Of a stretch of DNA of 52,350 nucleotides, positions 35,897 to 44,679 are shown piece after piece. The stretch is taken from positions 5,535-57,884 of the forward strand of contig JAHDWH010000007.1 in the NCBI GenBank assembly GCA_023384455.1, read 5' to 3'. The translations under genes were made by a program, and so were the position numbers. The notes under the pieces are model-generated. The model saw only the letters and a program-made list of their open reading frames with translations. It searched no databases and was not told the origin of the DNA. Each line of letters starts with the position of its first letter. The stretch's first letter is position 1. The DNA comes from Caldilineaceae bacterium (GTDB lineage: Bacteria > Chloroflexota > Anaerolineae > Caldilineales > Caldilineaceae).

Positions 35897-37440
35897 GGGA
35901 TATGCTCCAACGCGAAGATCCGAATCGTCGATCCCCCCTGCCACGCAGTCGGCGCAAACTCTGCCACCAGCGGCAGCCGGGCCAATTGGTTATAGAACTC
36001 CAGTTGGGGCGCGTAGCGCGCCGGGTCTGCCACGAAACGGTTGGAGATTTCGCTGCTCGTCATCACAAAATCAAATTCACCGGAGAGATAGAAATCGAAA
36101 GGGCGTTCCGGAAGGAAAGGTTGAGAGACAACCACAAAGGATGTGTTTTGCAGAGGGGCCGTATAGAGTTCCCCGATCACACGGCTGTGGGCTGGGAGAT
36201 TCTCTTCGATCCAGTGCCGGGCTTCGATGCGCGTGCTTGTGCTGCCTAATTTGATGACCGTCTTTCCCGTCAGGAACGCCGGTTGCGCCAACGCCGCAAC
36301 GCCCAGCAAGAGTGCAAACGCCATATATCGGCCAGGCGCAAAGCGTCCGGCCAGCAAGCCAGCCGCTTCGTCTACCCCATAGGCCGCCAGTAGAGCCAGG
36401 ACTGGCGAAATCTGGATGGTCCAGCGCTTCCAGTGCAGGGCGGGAACGCTGATAAGTGCCACGTAGACCAGCAGAAATCCCGCCAAAACCACAACCCGCC
36501 ACTGACGCCGCCAGAAAGCCCACCCAATCGCCAACAGCAACGCGGCCATCTGCACCCCGTAGATGGATTGGGGAATGGCCTTTGTCAAATACCAGTAGGC
36601 CCGCTCCAGATAGCTCTTGCCGTCCGCGCCGATATGCACGCTGCGCGCCTCTATCAGCAGATTCTGCCAGGCAGTGGCAAAGTCGAGAAAAAAGAAGGGC
36701 GAACTCAGCGCAAAGACGAGGACAGAGAGCAGCCCACCCAGAAGAAAACCGCGCAGTGCCCCGGGGAATTGCCCCTGCTTTCGCCAGACCGGGATCTGTA
36801 TGGCAAAGAGAGCGAGATAGACCGCATAGATGGGGAGCATCAGATAGCGGCTGGAAAGCGCCAGCCCAATGGATACCCCGGCCAGCGCAAAATGGCGCGG
36901 GCGCGGCTCATCCGCGGCCAGAAGCCCATACCAGAGCGACAGGGCCACAAAAAACATGGCCGACGTATCCGTGCGTACAACAGTTGTATACCAGGCCAGG
37001 CTGGGATAGAAGATCAAAAAAAGAGCGGCGAGCAGACCGATCCGCTCGCCCCACATTCGTCTGCCCAGCGCAAAGGTCAGTGCAATTGTCAGCAGGCCAT
37101 AGGCAATGGTGAGCAGACGACCGGTTATGTAATAGGGGGTTATCTGGGCTGCAAAATGTTCGGCCAGACGGGGATCAGCGCGAAACAGGCTGCCGTCTTG
37201 GGTGGCTGCAAACCAGAGATGGTAGAAGCCCGCCAAGGGATAGATGGTTGTTGAGCCGGGATTGCCAAACCAGTGGGGGTTCGGATCGCCTGTGGCAGCC
37301 ATATGAATGGCGCGTTCTACAAAGATCGGCTCGTCGATGAACGGTTCGTAGGGAAGGTCACGCTGGATGCCCCACAGAAAGACAGCCCATCCGAGCAATA
37401 GAATCCCAAGCAGGAACAGACGGCTGTTTTGTCGCTTCAT
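35893..37440 (-). CDS. ArnT/PMT-like (GT39/GT83 type) membrane glycosyltransferase
   Basis: 515 aa from the ATG at 37440 (a TTG at 37476 is possible). There are about ten to twelve hydrophobic helices. The first extracytoplasmic loop has FIDEPIFVERA with the acidic pair Asp36-Glu37, the place of the catalytic Asp in GT-C enzymes. The chain ends in a soluble C-terminal part (about 400-515). Such enzymes move a sugar from a polyprenyl-phosphate to protein, lipid or other acceptors outside the membrane. The donor and acceptor are unknown; the giant secreted proteins in the same window are possible targets, but this is only an idea. It is coupled to crcB by a four-base overlap. Confidence 0.8.
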   Translation of the reverse strand: MKRQNSRLFLLGILLLGWAVFLWGIQRDLPYEPFIDEPIFVERAIHMAATGDPNPHWFGNPGSTTIYPLAGFYHLWFAATQDGSLFRADPRLAEHFAAQITPYYITGRLLTIAYGLLTIALTFALGRRMWGERIGLLAALFLIFYPSLAWYTTVVRTDTSAMFFVALSLWYGLLAADEPRPRHFALAGVSIGLALSSRYLMLPIYAVYLALFAIQIPVWRKQGQFPGALRGFLLGGLLSVLVFALSSPFFFLDFATAWQNLLIEARSVHIGADGKSYLERAYWYLTKAIPQSIYGVQMAALLLAIGWAFWRRQWRVVVLAGFLLVYVALISVPALHWKRWTIQISPVLALLAAYGVDEAAGLLAGRFAPGRYMAFALLLGVAALAQPAFLTGKTVIKLGSTSTRIEARHWIEENLPAHSRVIGELYTAPLQNTSFVVVSQPFLPERPFDFYLSGEFDFVMTSSEISNRFVADPARYAPQLEFYNQLARLPLVAEFAPTAWQGGSTIRIFALEHIP

Positions 37441-37494
37441 AGGGGGAGAAAGATGGATTGGTGTGTCGTAAACCAAAGCAGATCACAGCGTCGG

Positions 37495-38373
37495 CTATAC
37501 CGGCATTGTGCGTCCTGTGTATGCGCGCCCCGCCCGGGCTGTATCTTCCTGCCCGCCGCTGATAACCAGCGCGCCTTCGTCGATGACTTTGGCAATTGTG
37601 GCCGGGGTGGCCCCTTCCAGAAAGGCGACGCCGTTGGCGTGGCAAGCCGCACGCACCCGTTGGCGCACCTCTTCCATCGCCGCAGGCAGGGGGACAGGCC
37701 GCTTGCGATAGCCCATAGACATACTCAGGTCGCCCGGCCCCATTTCGGCAAAACCGATGCCCGGCACGCTCAAAATCTCCTCGATATGGGGCAGGGCCGC
37801 CACCGATTCGATCTTCAGCCCTAACAGCAATTCCCCCTGGGGGTTCAGCGGCCAGGGATCGGCCTTGGCCAGATACTCGTCCCGATCCATTCCCCAGACC
37901 CCGGCGGCGGTTGGCTCGGAACCCACACCCCGGCGGCCTTCCCCCACCCCCTCGCCGACGCCGATGCGGTTGATCGGGTAGCGGCAGGCCTCTACAAAGG
38001 CCCGCACAGCTTCGGCCGACTCGGCCTGACAGAGCAGAATGCCATGCACGCCCCGGGCCAAAATTTGGCGGAACTGCCAGGCATTATAGCGGACCATCTC
38101 GCCAGTCGTCCCTTCCACCGGCGCTTCGACAATCACCGTAGGCGTCCGGTGGCCGCTGGGGGTGGGCCCGCCGTCGATCAGCCCCTGCACATAGGCGGCC
38201 AGGCCGGTCATATCAAAACAGCCGTGCTCCATCCCCACATTAATATAGTCGGCCCAGGTACGCGCGTCCTGCTTGCCCTGTTTGTGGGTCAGCACATGGC
38301 CCGTGTGTCCGCCTGTGTAGTAAATCGGCTGTTCCATCTCCAGCAGTTCGATGGCCCGGTTGAGTCGTCGCAT
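37495..38373 (-). CDS. HpcH/HpaI-type class II aldolase
   Basis: 292 aa. The TIM-barrel metal site is visible as Glu189 (LGLKIES) and Asp215 (MGPGDLSMSMG), 26 apart as in HpaI; the active-site loops include VEAPVEG and FLEGATPA. These enzymes cleave or form 2-keto-3-deoxy acids, giving pyruvate plus an aldehyde. AGGAGA lies before the ATG at 38373. The in-frame extension to 38538 is made of tandem heptamers and spacer repeats and is not coding. In this neighbourhood it could split a 2-keto-3-deoxy-sugar acid made by the dehydratase at 40410. Confidence 0.87.
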   Translation of the reverse strand: MRRLNRAIELLEMEQPIYYTGGHTGHVLTHKQGKQDARTWADYINVGMEHGCFDMTGLAAYVQGLIDGGPTPSGHRTPTVIVEAPVEGTTGEMVRYNAWQFRQILARGVHGILLCQAESAEAVRAFVEACRYPINRIGVGEGVGEGRRGVGSEPTAAGVWGMDRDEYLAKADPWPLNPQGELLLGLKIESVAALPHIEEILSVPGIGFAEMGPGDLSMSMGYRKRPVPLPAAMEEVRQRVRAACHANGVAFLEGATPATIAKVIDEGALVISGGQEDTARAGRAYTGRTMPV

Positions 38374-38393
38374 TGGGGGTCTCCTGTTAGAAT

Positions 38394-38440
38394 AGTCCGG
38401 AGTCCGGAGTCCGGAGTCCGGAGTCCAGAGTCCAGAGTCG
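38394..38440. repeat. Tandem heptamer repeat
   Basis: Four copies of AGTCCGG followed by two of AGTCCAG and a partial unit, 21 bases upstream of the aldolase start codon. It falls in the promoter region, so copy number could affect expression. Confidence 0.9.
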
Positions 38441-38474
38441 CTTGTTTCCATTGCTCTGCGTGGGAATACTCTGT

Positions 38475-38526
38475 GGATCGACTCCTCCCCCACTGTGGGG
38501 GAGGTTGGGAGGGGGTGAGCCGTTAC
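38475..38526. repeat. 52-bp direct repeat, copy 1
   Basis: It starts GGATCGACTCCTCCCCC, holds a small CTCCCCCA/TGGGGGAG hairpin and ends GTGAGCCGTTAC. Copy 2 is at 38574-38625 with about four differences. Confidence 0.88.
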
Positions 38527-38573
38527 CTGTTGAGCCACCCCACCCTACCCCTCCCCATTTCAGGGAGGGAACG

Positions 38574-38625
38574 GGATCGACTCCTCCCCCAAAGTGGGGG
38601 AGGCTGGGAGGGGGTGAGCCGTTAT
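38574..38625. repeat. 52-bp direct repeat, copy 2
   Basis: Same orientation as copy 1, separated by 47 bp of pyrimidine-rich DNA, ending 17 bases before the phosphofructokinase stop codon. The hairpin is kept and the loop has changed from CTG to AAG. Confidence 0.88.
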
Positions 38626-38642
38626 CATCCCCCGTTGTCGCC

Positions 38643-39767
38643 TTACTGATCGCCCAGACAGACGCCAATATCTCGGGCCGTCTTAATCCAGTCGTGGTCC
38701 AGAGGAACAGTCTTGCGTTTGCCCACCACCTCTTCCAGGGGCACAGGCTGCATATCGTTGCCTTTGGCAGCCACCATTACCCCAAAAACTCCCTGATGGA
38801 TCAACCCGGCGCAGGCTGTGCCCAGGCGGGTTGCCAGCAGCCGGTCCGCCGCCGAGGGTGTACCGCCCCGTTGCACATGGCCCAGAATCGTGACGCGGGA
38901 GACCAGCCCGGTGAGCTGTTCCAATTGGCGGGAGAGGGCGAGGGTCTTGTCCTGCAAAACCAGTTCCACCCCGGCCAGTTTGACTGTGGCTCGTTCCCGA
39001 TCTTCTTCATTCTCTGCCTTCTTCACCTTCTTTTTCGCCTTCTTCAGATGTTTCCGATCCTGGGTGGAGAAGGCCCCTTCCGACACAGCCACAATGCTAA
39101 AACTGCTGCCTCGCCGCCGCCGCCGGTTAATGGCATCGGCCACGATCTCCACATCGTAGTCGATCTCCGGCAGCAGAATGACATCGGCCCCCCCGGCAAT
39201 CCCCGCGCCCAGGGCCAGCCAGCCCGCGTTGTGACCCATAATCTCCACCACAATAATCCGGTGATGGCTGTGGGCGGTGCTGTGCAGCCGGTCTATGGCT
39301 TCGGTGGCAATGCCCAGGGCCGTGTCAAAGCCGAAGGTCATATCCGTCATAGCCACGTCGTTGTCGATGGTCTTGGGGAGGGTGATGACATTCAGCCCGT
39401 GCTGGTGCAGGTGATAGGCATTCTTCTGGGTTCCGCCGCCGCCCAGACAGACCAGCGCGTCCAGGCTGTGGCGGTTATAGGTGTCCACAATGACTTCTGT
39501 CATATCCATTGTCTGGCTGCCCACGGGCATCTGGTGGGGCTTGTCCCGGCTGGTGCCCAGAATTGTGCCGCCCAGAGTCAGAATACCGGATAGCTCGCCC
39601 CCGCTCAGGCGAACCGTGCGATCCTGCACCAGCCCCCGAAAGCCATCCCGGAAACCAATCACCTGCATACCATACGCGCCCAGCGCGGCCTTGCCCACCC
39701 CGCGAATGGCCGCATTCAGGCCCGGGCTGTCGCCCCCTGCGGTCAGAATCCCCACATATTGAGACAT
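38643..39767 (-). CDS. 6-phosphofructokinase family protein with atypical active-site residues
   Basis: 374 aa, PfkA superfamily: GGDSPGLNA (11-19), PKTIDNDV (131-138, catalytic Asp), GHVQRGG (296-302). The usual GGDG(S/T) Mg/phosphate loop reads GGGGT (109-113), so the Asp is Gly; the usual MGR of the sugar-phosphate site reads MGHNAG (177-182). A very basic insert ([11 protein letters not shown], about 242-252) follows. Donor type (ATP or pyrophosphate) cannot be decided, and activity on fructose-6-phosphate is likely but not sure. AAGGA lies about eight bases before the ATG at 39767; the open frame further upstream is intergenic and overlaps the yaeQ end. Confidence 0.85.
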   Translation of the reverse strand: MSQYVGILTAGGDSPGLNAAIRGVGKAALGAYGMQVIGFRDGFRGLVQDRTVRLSGGELSGILTLGGTILGTSRDKPHQMPVGSQTMDMTEVIVDTYNRHSLDALVCLGGGGTQKNAYHLHQHGLNVITLPKTIDNDVAMTDMTFGFDTALGIATEAIDRLHSTAHSHHRIIVVEIMGHNAGWLALGAGIAGGADVILLPEIDYDVEIVADAINRRRRRGSSFSIVAVSEGAFSTQDRKHLKKAKKKVKKAENEEDRERATVKLAGVELVLQDKTLALSRQLEQLTGLVSRVTILGHVQRGGTPSAADRLLATRLGTACAGLIHQGVFGVMVAAKGNDMQPVPLEEVVGKRKTVPLDHDWIKTARDIGVCLGDQ

Positions 39768-39852
39768 AGACTGATCCTTTGCGTTAAGGCCGATGAGGGT
39801 GTCGCCCCATTTTCTGTGGGGTCTGTCAGTGTAGTTGGCAAAGAGGGAAGTG

Positions 39853-40404
39853 TCAAAAGGGCGAATTGTCCAGTCGATGCGTAACAACCGGGCAGCGAAA
39901 ATTCTCTCCTGCCACTTCCACGAAAAGCTCCCCATCGCTGCGCGTGACGGAGAGCTTCGCCCGCCGTTCGATTCGCCCCGCCAGGGCTGACACAAAGCGG
40001 GGGTCCAGACTGTAGATGGCTATCTCCCCCGCCCGGTGGATTTTCTTGCCGGATAGTTGGCCCAGGAGTTGGGTCGCGTCCCGGTGGGTATAGACCGCCA
40101 CCCGCTCGGCTGTTCGGCTACCCCTGTGCAGGTGGGGGGCGTCAGGCAACCCCACATCGATCCAGGCCAGCATCCGCCCGGTCAGGTCGTGAACCCAGAC
40201 GGCTGGCTCATCCCCCGCGGCCACCCCCTGGGTAAAGCTGATCCCCTCGGCGTATTCCAGGCAATAGGCCAGCAAGCGCATCAGAAAGTAATCCGCGCTC
40301 TCCGAGGGTTCTTTCGCCATACGCAGCTCCAGGCCGACGTAGACGTTACGGTCCACATCGGCCAGTTCTACGGTCAGGTTGTGGAGGGTTGCGTTGAGGG
40401 CCAA
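39853..40404 (-). CDS. yaeQ: YaeQ family protein
   Basis: 183 aa, full length for YaeQ (about 180). Family stretches: [13 protein letters not shown]-like opening (here [20 protein letters not shown]), [42 protein letters not shown] and a C-terminal [16 protein letters not shown]. YaeQ has a PD-(D/E)XK-like fold; its role is unclear, although an old report linked it to RfaH suppression. The TTG start at 40404 follows the dehydratase stop by five bases, and its ribosome site (GGAG) overlaps that gene's end, so it is part of the same unit. Confidence 0.88.
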   Translation of the reverse strand: MALNATLHNLTVELADVDRNVYVGLELRMAKEPSESADYFLMRLLAYCLEYAEGISFTQGVAAGDEPAVWVHDLTGRMLAWIDVGLPDAPHLHRGSRTAERVAVYTHRDATQLLGQLSGKKIHRAGEIAIYSLDPRFVSALAGRIERRAKLSVTRSDGELFVEVAGENFRCPVVTHRLDNSPF

Positions 40405-40409
40405 GCAGA

Positions 40410-41735
40410 CTACTCCGCCCAGCGATTATCGGGTCGCCAGAAGCCCAGTTTGGGATCGTTCCATTCCTCCGTCGGCTCAAAAAGACCGGGCCGGCGCAGA
40501 TTGGCCTCAATCGCTTCCAGATTCAGGTCCACACCCAGGCCGGGTCTTTCCGGCACATTCACATAACCGTCGGCCATATAGTCCCCGGGCAGACCTGTAA
40601 CCAGCGACTCCCAGAAAGGCATATCCAGGCCGTGATGCTCCAGGGCTATAAAGCTGGGGATGGCCGCCGAGCAGTGGACCGCGGCCATAAAAGCAATCGG
40701 CGAACCCGCGAAGTGCATAGCTGTTGGCAGTCCGTAGCGCTCGCCATAATCGGCGATCTTTTTCGTCTCCAGCATCCCGCCGCTGGTCAGCAGGTCCGGG
40801 TGCAGAATGTCCACGGCCCGCTTCTCGATAAACTCCCGGAAGCCGTCCCACAGGAAGAGTTCCTCGCCGGCCGCGGTGGGGGTGCGCAGGGCGTCGGTCA
40901 CCTGCTTGTGGCCGTCCACATCGTACCAGGGCATAGGGTCTTCGATCCAGGCCAGGTGATAAGGCTCAAAAGCCTCACCGATGCGGATCATCTCTTTGGC
41001 CGTCATCAGCCCGTGGCCGAAGTGATCCGTGCAGAGGGAGATGTCGTTGCCCACCGCCTGGCGGATAGCAGATACCACCTCCACCGCTCGGGCGATGCCC
41101 CGGTCGGTCAGATTTGCGCCCGGTCCTGTGCCCGGTGCGCGCCAACGCCTGCCCAGGGGGAACTCCCCTCTGGTTGCCTGGCCCACCAGCCCGCCTTCGG
41201 TTGATTCGAAAAGATGGGGGCGAATGTCGAATTTGATAAATGTCAGCCCCAGGGCCTTGCGTCCGGCCAGGGCCTGGCGATAGCCTTCGGGGGTGGGATT
41301 CTCCGGCGCGGGGGTGTCGGCGTAGAGACGCACTTTGTCCCGATATTTGCCGCCCAGGAACTGGTAGCAGGGCACGCCATAGACTTTGCCCACCAGATCC
41401 CACAGGGCGATCTCAATGCCGGAGACGCCGCCCCCTTCCCGTCCCCAATTGCCAAAGCGTTTGATGTGGCGGAAGATCATATCCACATTGCAGGGGTTCT
41501 GACCCACAAGGATATTTTTGAACTGGAGCGCGTTCTCCCGGTGGCCCGCGTCCCGCACTTCGCCCAGGCCATAGACGCCCTGATTGGTGTCGATGCGGAT
41601 GATGGGATAGTCATAGATGCTGGCTACGGTTGCCGTACGGATGTCTGTAATGCGCAGATCGGAAGGGCTGGAATGGGTATTTACCCGGTCGAATGCCTCT
41701 TCCATCTGCTGTGAATCGTTGGTTTGGGATGACAT
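40410..41735 (-). CDS. Enolase-superfamily acid-sugar dehydratase (mandelate racemase/MLE family)
   Basis: 441 aa. Barrel-strand features: FIKFDIRP (Lys of strand 2), LCTDHFGHG (metal Asp), WIEDPMP (metal Glu), AGEELF (third Glu), VDILHPDL, and PTAMHFAGSP with the general-acid/base His. The KFD pattern is nearer to galactonate/mannonate dehydratases than to the KxK enzymes. The predicted reaction is dehydration of an aldonic or deoxyaldonic acid to a 2-keto-3-deoxy acid; the exact substrate is open. AAGGA precedes the ATG. It is followed by yaeQ at five bases and preceded by a sugar isomerase 33 bases away. Confidence 0.85.
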   Translation of the reverse strand: MSSQTNDSQQMEEAFDRVNTHSSPSDLRITDIRTATVASIYDYPIIRIDTNQGVYGLGEVRDAGHRENALQFKNILVGQNPCNVDMIFRHIKRFGNWGREGGGVSGIEIALWDLVGKVYGVPCYQFLGGKYRDKVRLYADTPAPENPTPEGYRQALAGRKALGLTFIKFDIRPHLFESTEGGLVGQATRGEFPLGRRWRAPGTGPGANLTDRGIARAVEVVSAIRQAVGNDISLCTDHFGHGLMTAKEMIRIGEAFEPYHLAWIEDPMPWYDVDGHKQVTDALRTPTAAGEELFLWDGFREFIEKRAVDILHPDLLTSGGMLETKKIADYGERYGLPTAMHFAGSPIAFMAAVHCSAAIPSFIALEHHGLDMPFWESLVTGLPGDYMADGYVNVPERPGLGVDLNLEAIEANLRRPGLFEPTEEWNDPKLGFWRPDNRWAE

Positions 41736-41768
41736 TTTGTGTCCTTTCGGGGGGAAATGGTGATGGCC

Positions 41769-42545
41769 TTATGCGCTACGCAGCCGCTCCAGCACATTCT
41801 GCACTTTCGCCAACTGAATCGCCACATTTGAATACTCGTTCTGCGCGCTGTGATGCTCTACGCTGTAGTAGCCGCCGTAGCCCACATCCCACAGGCTCTT
41901 GAGTTTGGCCTCCAGATCGCCTTCGCAGATGTTCCAGGCGATGTGGGTGTGGCTGACCCAGGGTGCCACCAGCCGGTCGGCCTCGTCGATCTCCTCTGGT
42001 GTGCCCGTCCAGCCGCCCAGATGACAGGAGACCCCAAAACCCGGATGGTCTACCGCCTCATAGACCGCTTTCAGATTCTCCCATTTGCGCTCCGGCCCCC
42101 AGTGGTTTTCAATCCCCATCTGAAAGCCGTTGTCATAGGCAAATTGCGCGTAGTCACGATAACGCTGGACGATAAAGTCGAACTCCTCCGGGGTCCAGCT
42201 TTCGTTGCGGCTGCCCGCGTCGATGCGCACAAAGCGGGCGTTCAGCTTTGCCGCGGCGCGCAGGAATGTCCAGGCCCGTTCGCTGTTGCGCGCCCGCACC
42301 GCCTCGTCCGCGTCCCAGACGTGGGCCTGGTCCACACAGAGATCAGCCAGCTCCAATTCCCGGCTGACCAGCCCTTCCTTCACTTTGTCCAGATAGTCGT
42401 CCTCTGTGCTGGGGAAGAAGCCGCTCCAAATATCGGCGGCGTTCAGGTGATAGCGGTACTTGCAGCTTTCCAGATAGCCGAAAAGGTCCATCTGGCCTGC
42501 GTTGAGCAGCCCGCGAAATGAGTAGGAGAGAATGGAGATTTTCAT
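41769..42545 (-). CDS. Sugar phosphate isomerase/epimerase (TIM barrel), second member
   Basis: 258 aa of the xylose-isomerase-like family: KISILSYSFRGLL opening, LCVDQAHVWD, FVRIDAGSRNE, MGIENHWG (metal Glu), HTHIAWN and YSVEHH (Glu). At the position of the usual DxGH metal segment the chain reads FGVSCHLGGW, so the Asp ligand is not evident. It lies 33 bases upstream of the dehydratase on the same strand, a plausible operon for sugar or sugar acid use. AGAGGAA lies about 11 bases before the ATG. Confidence 0.8.
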   Translation of the reverse strand: MKISILSYSFRGLLNAGQMDLFGYLESCKYRYHLNAADIWSGFFPSTEDDYLDKVKEGLVSRELELADLCVDQAHVWDADEAVRARNSERAWTFLRAAAKLNARFVRIDAGSRNESWTPEEFDFIVQRYRDYAQFAYDNGFQMGIENHWGPERKWENLKAVYEAVDHPGFGVSCHLGGWTGTPEEIDEADRLVAPWVSHTHIAWNICEGDLEAKLKSLWDVGYGGYYSVEHHSAQNEYSNVAIQLAKVQNVLERLRSA

Positions 42546-42617
42546 TGGTGGGGTGTTCCTCTGGATGATTGTGTGATACTGGGGATGATAGGCAGTTGCG
42601 ATGCTTGACGATATCCC

Positions 42618-43073
42618 TCAATTACTTTTGGGGCGGGTCAAATGTTTTACGTCAATCAAATCTTGGGGTCGGCCAGAGGCCAACTTGGCAGTGATGAGGT
42701 CTCCACGGGAAATAAAGCGCACCGGCAGATCGTCAAAGTCAATTTCAACGCTGCGTTCCCACGCTTCCGAAAATTCAATGCCAGGTATCCCCATCAAAAT
42801 GTCGATCCGCGCCGGGGGAACTCCCATTTGATAGAAATATCCGTCTTCGGCAAAATCGTCTTCGGTCATACCAGCCAACGGAGCGCCAAATTCGCGCAGT
42901 GCACGATAGACGGCAGCGGCGTTGGCTGGGTCTGTGCTGATCCACAGGTCCAGGTCTTTTGTGAAGCGCGGCTCGGCGTGCTGGATGACAGCATAACCGC
43001 CGATTACCATATACTTAACGTTGTTGGCGCGCAAAAGTCTCAACAGATCGCTGAAGTCTGAGTTGACGAACAT
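42618..43073 (-). CDS. MNT/DUF6036-like nucleotidyltransferase
   Basis: 151 aa. YMVIGGYAVIQHAEPRFTKDLDLWI carries the GG...DxD signature of the pol-beta nucleotidyltransferase fold; the rest (ARIDILMGIPGIEF, RFISRGDLITAKLASGRPQDLIDV) fits the small stand-alone group often paired with a short helical protein in toxin-antitoxin-like modules. Its target is not known. The ATG at 43073 lies inside the 3' end of the 68-aa partner gene, with AAGGGGG five bases upstream, giving a 59-base overlap in another frame. Confidence 0.82.
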   Translation of the reverse strand: MFVNSDFSDLLRLLRANNVKYMVIGGYAVIQHAEPRFTKDLDLWISTDPANAAAVYRALREFGAPLAGMTEDDFAEDGYFYQMGVPPARIDILMGIPGIEFSEAWERSVEIDFDDLPVRFISRGDLITAKLASGRPQDLIDVKHLTRPKSN

Positions 43074-43221
43074 CGATCCCCCTTACTTTGGCATAATGAA
43101 TGACCAACTCCCAGGCAGCGTCAAAGCGAGCCGCAGGGGGTTGCGCCTGCCAGAACTCAATATCGAAGGAGCGATCCAAATCTTCGATTTTTCCTCTACG
43201 TTCCACAAAGCCAGTTCTCAT
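43015..43221 (-). CDS. Small partner of nucleotidyltransferase (68 aa)
   Basis: Begins RTGFVERRGKIEDLDRSF, then FDAAWELVIHYAKVRG and RLQRSVETFARQQR. The pattern of a FDAAWELV helix followed by LRLQRSV is familiar from short genes next to nucleotidyltransferases. A GGAGAT site precedes the ATG. It overlaps the nucleotidyltransferase by 59 bases, so both reading frames are used there. Probably one half of a two-gene module; which half is antitoxin cannot be stated. Confidence 0.68.
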   Translation of the reverse strand: MRTGFVERRGKIEDLDRSFDIEFWQAQPPAARFDAAWELVIHYAKVRGIDVRQLRLQRSVETFARQQR

Positions 43222-43412
43222 TTCATCTCCAGAAGATCGTCCCGATTCGCCACTGGAAAAGCCCTGTCATTATAGCACACTCATTTCGCCGTCGAAGTGC
43301 TTAGGTCGGCCACCCATTCCACAGTGCCCAGCCCTATCGACGGATGCAAACATTCATTCTGCTAGAGAAAATCCGTGTTCTATTTTATTCGTGTATACAA
43401 CCCATTTGCCAC

Positions 43413-44342
43413 TCAAGCGACGGCTGCCGCCAGCTTGCGCATCTCCACGTCTGCATAGAGCCGTTGGCCCGCGGCCGCGTTCGTGGCCGCCTGGGCCGGG
43501 GATTTGGCACCGGGAATCGTCACCGAGACCGCCGGGTGGCTGGCCGTGTAGCGGATGGCCGCGGCCACCATCTCCGGCCCAGGCGGGACGATCTTCGCCA
43601 GCTTCTCCACCTGGGCCACCTGCTCCAGGAACTTTGTCCGGGCCGGGCCTTCCTCGTTCCAACCGGCGCGAACGGTGTCGTCGAATGTCGATTCCTTCGT
43701 GTAGCCACCGGAAAGTAAGCCCTTTGCCAGGGGGCCCCGCACCATTACACCGATGCCGTGCTCCTGACAGTAGGGGAGGAAGGCGGCTTCCGGGGCGCGG
43801 TTGAGCAGAGAATAGTCCACTTGCACCACACTGCAAGTGCCGTTGACGTTGAACTTTTTCAGCACGTCCAGGCTGTTGGTGGAAATCCCATAGGCCCGCA
43901 AACAGCCTTCCTTCCTCAACGCCTCGAAGCCCTCCAGATAGACCGTCGGGTCCTGCACATCCCCCTCGTGGCAGAGAATTACATCCACCCAGTCTGTGCG
44001 CAGGCGGCCCAGAATGGCGTGACCGCTGACCCGGATAGAGTCCACGCCGGTCTTGGGAATCTCCCCGCCTGTGCGCTTGCCCCAGTTGCCGATTTTGCTG
44101 ACGATGACCACATTGTGGCGAATGCTCGCCAGGGCACGGCCCAGACGCATCTCCGACAGGCCGTTGGGGATGCCGTAGGATTCTGCCGTGTCGAAGAGGG
44201 TCATCCCCGCCTCATACGCGGCGCGGATGGTAGCCCCAGCCGTAGCGTCGTCGATTTCGCCCCACTGGTTGCCGATATTCCACGTACCCAGGCCGACCAC
44301 CGAAACGGGCCAGCCCAGCTTGCCGAATTGTTTGCGTAGCAT
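43413..44342 (-). CDS. Aldo/keto reductase
   Basis: 309 aa. The tetrad is visible: Asp51 and Tyr56 in FDTAESYG, Lys83 in VIVSKIG, and His in VILCHEGD. NADP-binding C-terminal features include VTIPGAKSPAQA. The likely reaction is NAD(P)-linked oxidation or reduction of a sugar or aldehyde; AKRs of this kind include sugar 1-dehydrogenases as well as lactaldehyde reductases. AGGAG lies eight bases before the ATG at 44342; the short in-frame extension to 44378 is not needed. Confidence 0.9.
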   Translation of the reverse strand: MLRKQFGKLGWPVSVVGLGTWNIGNQWGEIDDATAGATIRAAYEAGMTLFDTAESYGIPNGLSEMRLGRALASIRHNVVIVSKIGNWGKRTGGEIPKTGVDSIRVSGHAILGRLRTDWVDVILCHEGDVQDPTVYLEGFEALRKEGCLRAYGISTNSLDVLKKFNVNGTCSVVQVDYSLLNRAPEAAFLPYCQEHGIGVMVRGPLAKGLLSGGYTKESTFDDTVRAGWNEEGPARTKFLEQVAQVEKLAKIVPPGPEMVAAAIRYTASHPAVSVTIPGAKSPAQAATNAAAGQRLYADVEMRKLAAAVA

Positions 44343-44568
44343 TGAGAGTTCTCCTTTTGAATAGGGTGAATAGGACACGGATATTCACGGATGGGATGGA
44401 TTTACACGGATTTAACTCTGTAGGGGTGGGCCTCCGTGCCCGTCCGCTGTGCCTGCCGGTCGTTTTCGCGGCAGAATACGCAGCGCAGCTTTCCGCCGGT
44501 CAACCGGAATGATCCACAGATTGCACAGATTTATCCGTGTGAATCCGTGTCAATCCGTGTTCGTTTTT
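44343..44568. other. Intergenic region rich in ATCCGTG-type repeats
   Basis: No gene seen. It has scattered CACGGAT/ATCCGTG units (44378-44412 and 44531-44562), which also occur at 33368-33383 and 43371, and a GTAGGGGTGGGCCTCCGTGC unit (about 44422-44441). It could hold the AKR promoter, but no clear boxes were found. Confidence 0.6.
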
Positions 44569-44673
44569 TCAGTGCAGCGTGTAGACCCCACCCGCCTCAC
44601 ACACCAACTCGACAACCTGCTCCGCCCCAATTCGCACCCGGCAAACCCCATCCCGCGCCGCCCGGATGACCAC
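44569..44673 (-). pseudogene. Orphan 3' end of a GH95 alpha-L-fucosidase gene
   Basis: A 34-codon stretch ending in TGA reads VVIRAARDGVCRVRIGAE and closes with GGVYTLH. It matches the C-terminus of the intact GH95 gene ([17 protein letters not shown] ... GASYTLSD). At DNA level 44625-44670 and 45713-45758 differ at only about six of 46 bases. A TAG directly precedes it, and the stop of the lipoprotein gene is seven bases from it, so it has no start of its own. It is either the displaced original tail of the GH95 gene or the last trace of a second copy. Confidence 0.8.
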
Positions 44674-44679
44674 CTAATG

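Noticed and set aside
38394-38625. Repeat cluster considered as a CRISPR array
   Set aside because: Units are 7 bp without spacers, plus only two 52-bp direct repeats; there is no regular repeat-spacer pattern and no cas gene.
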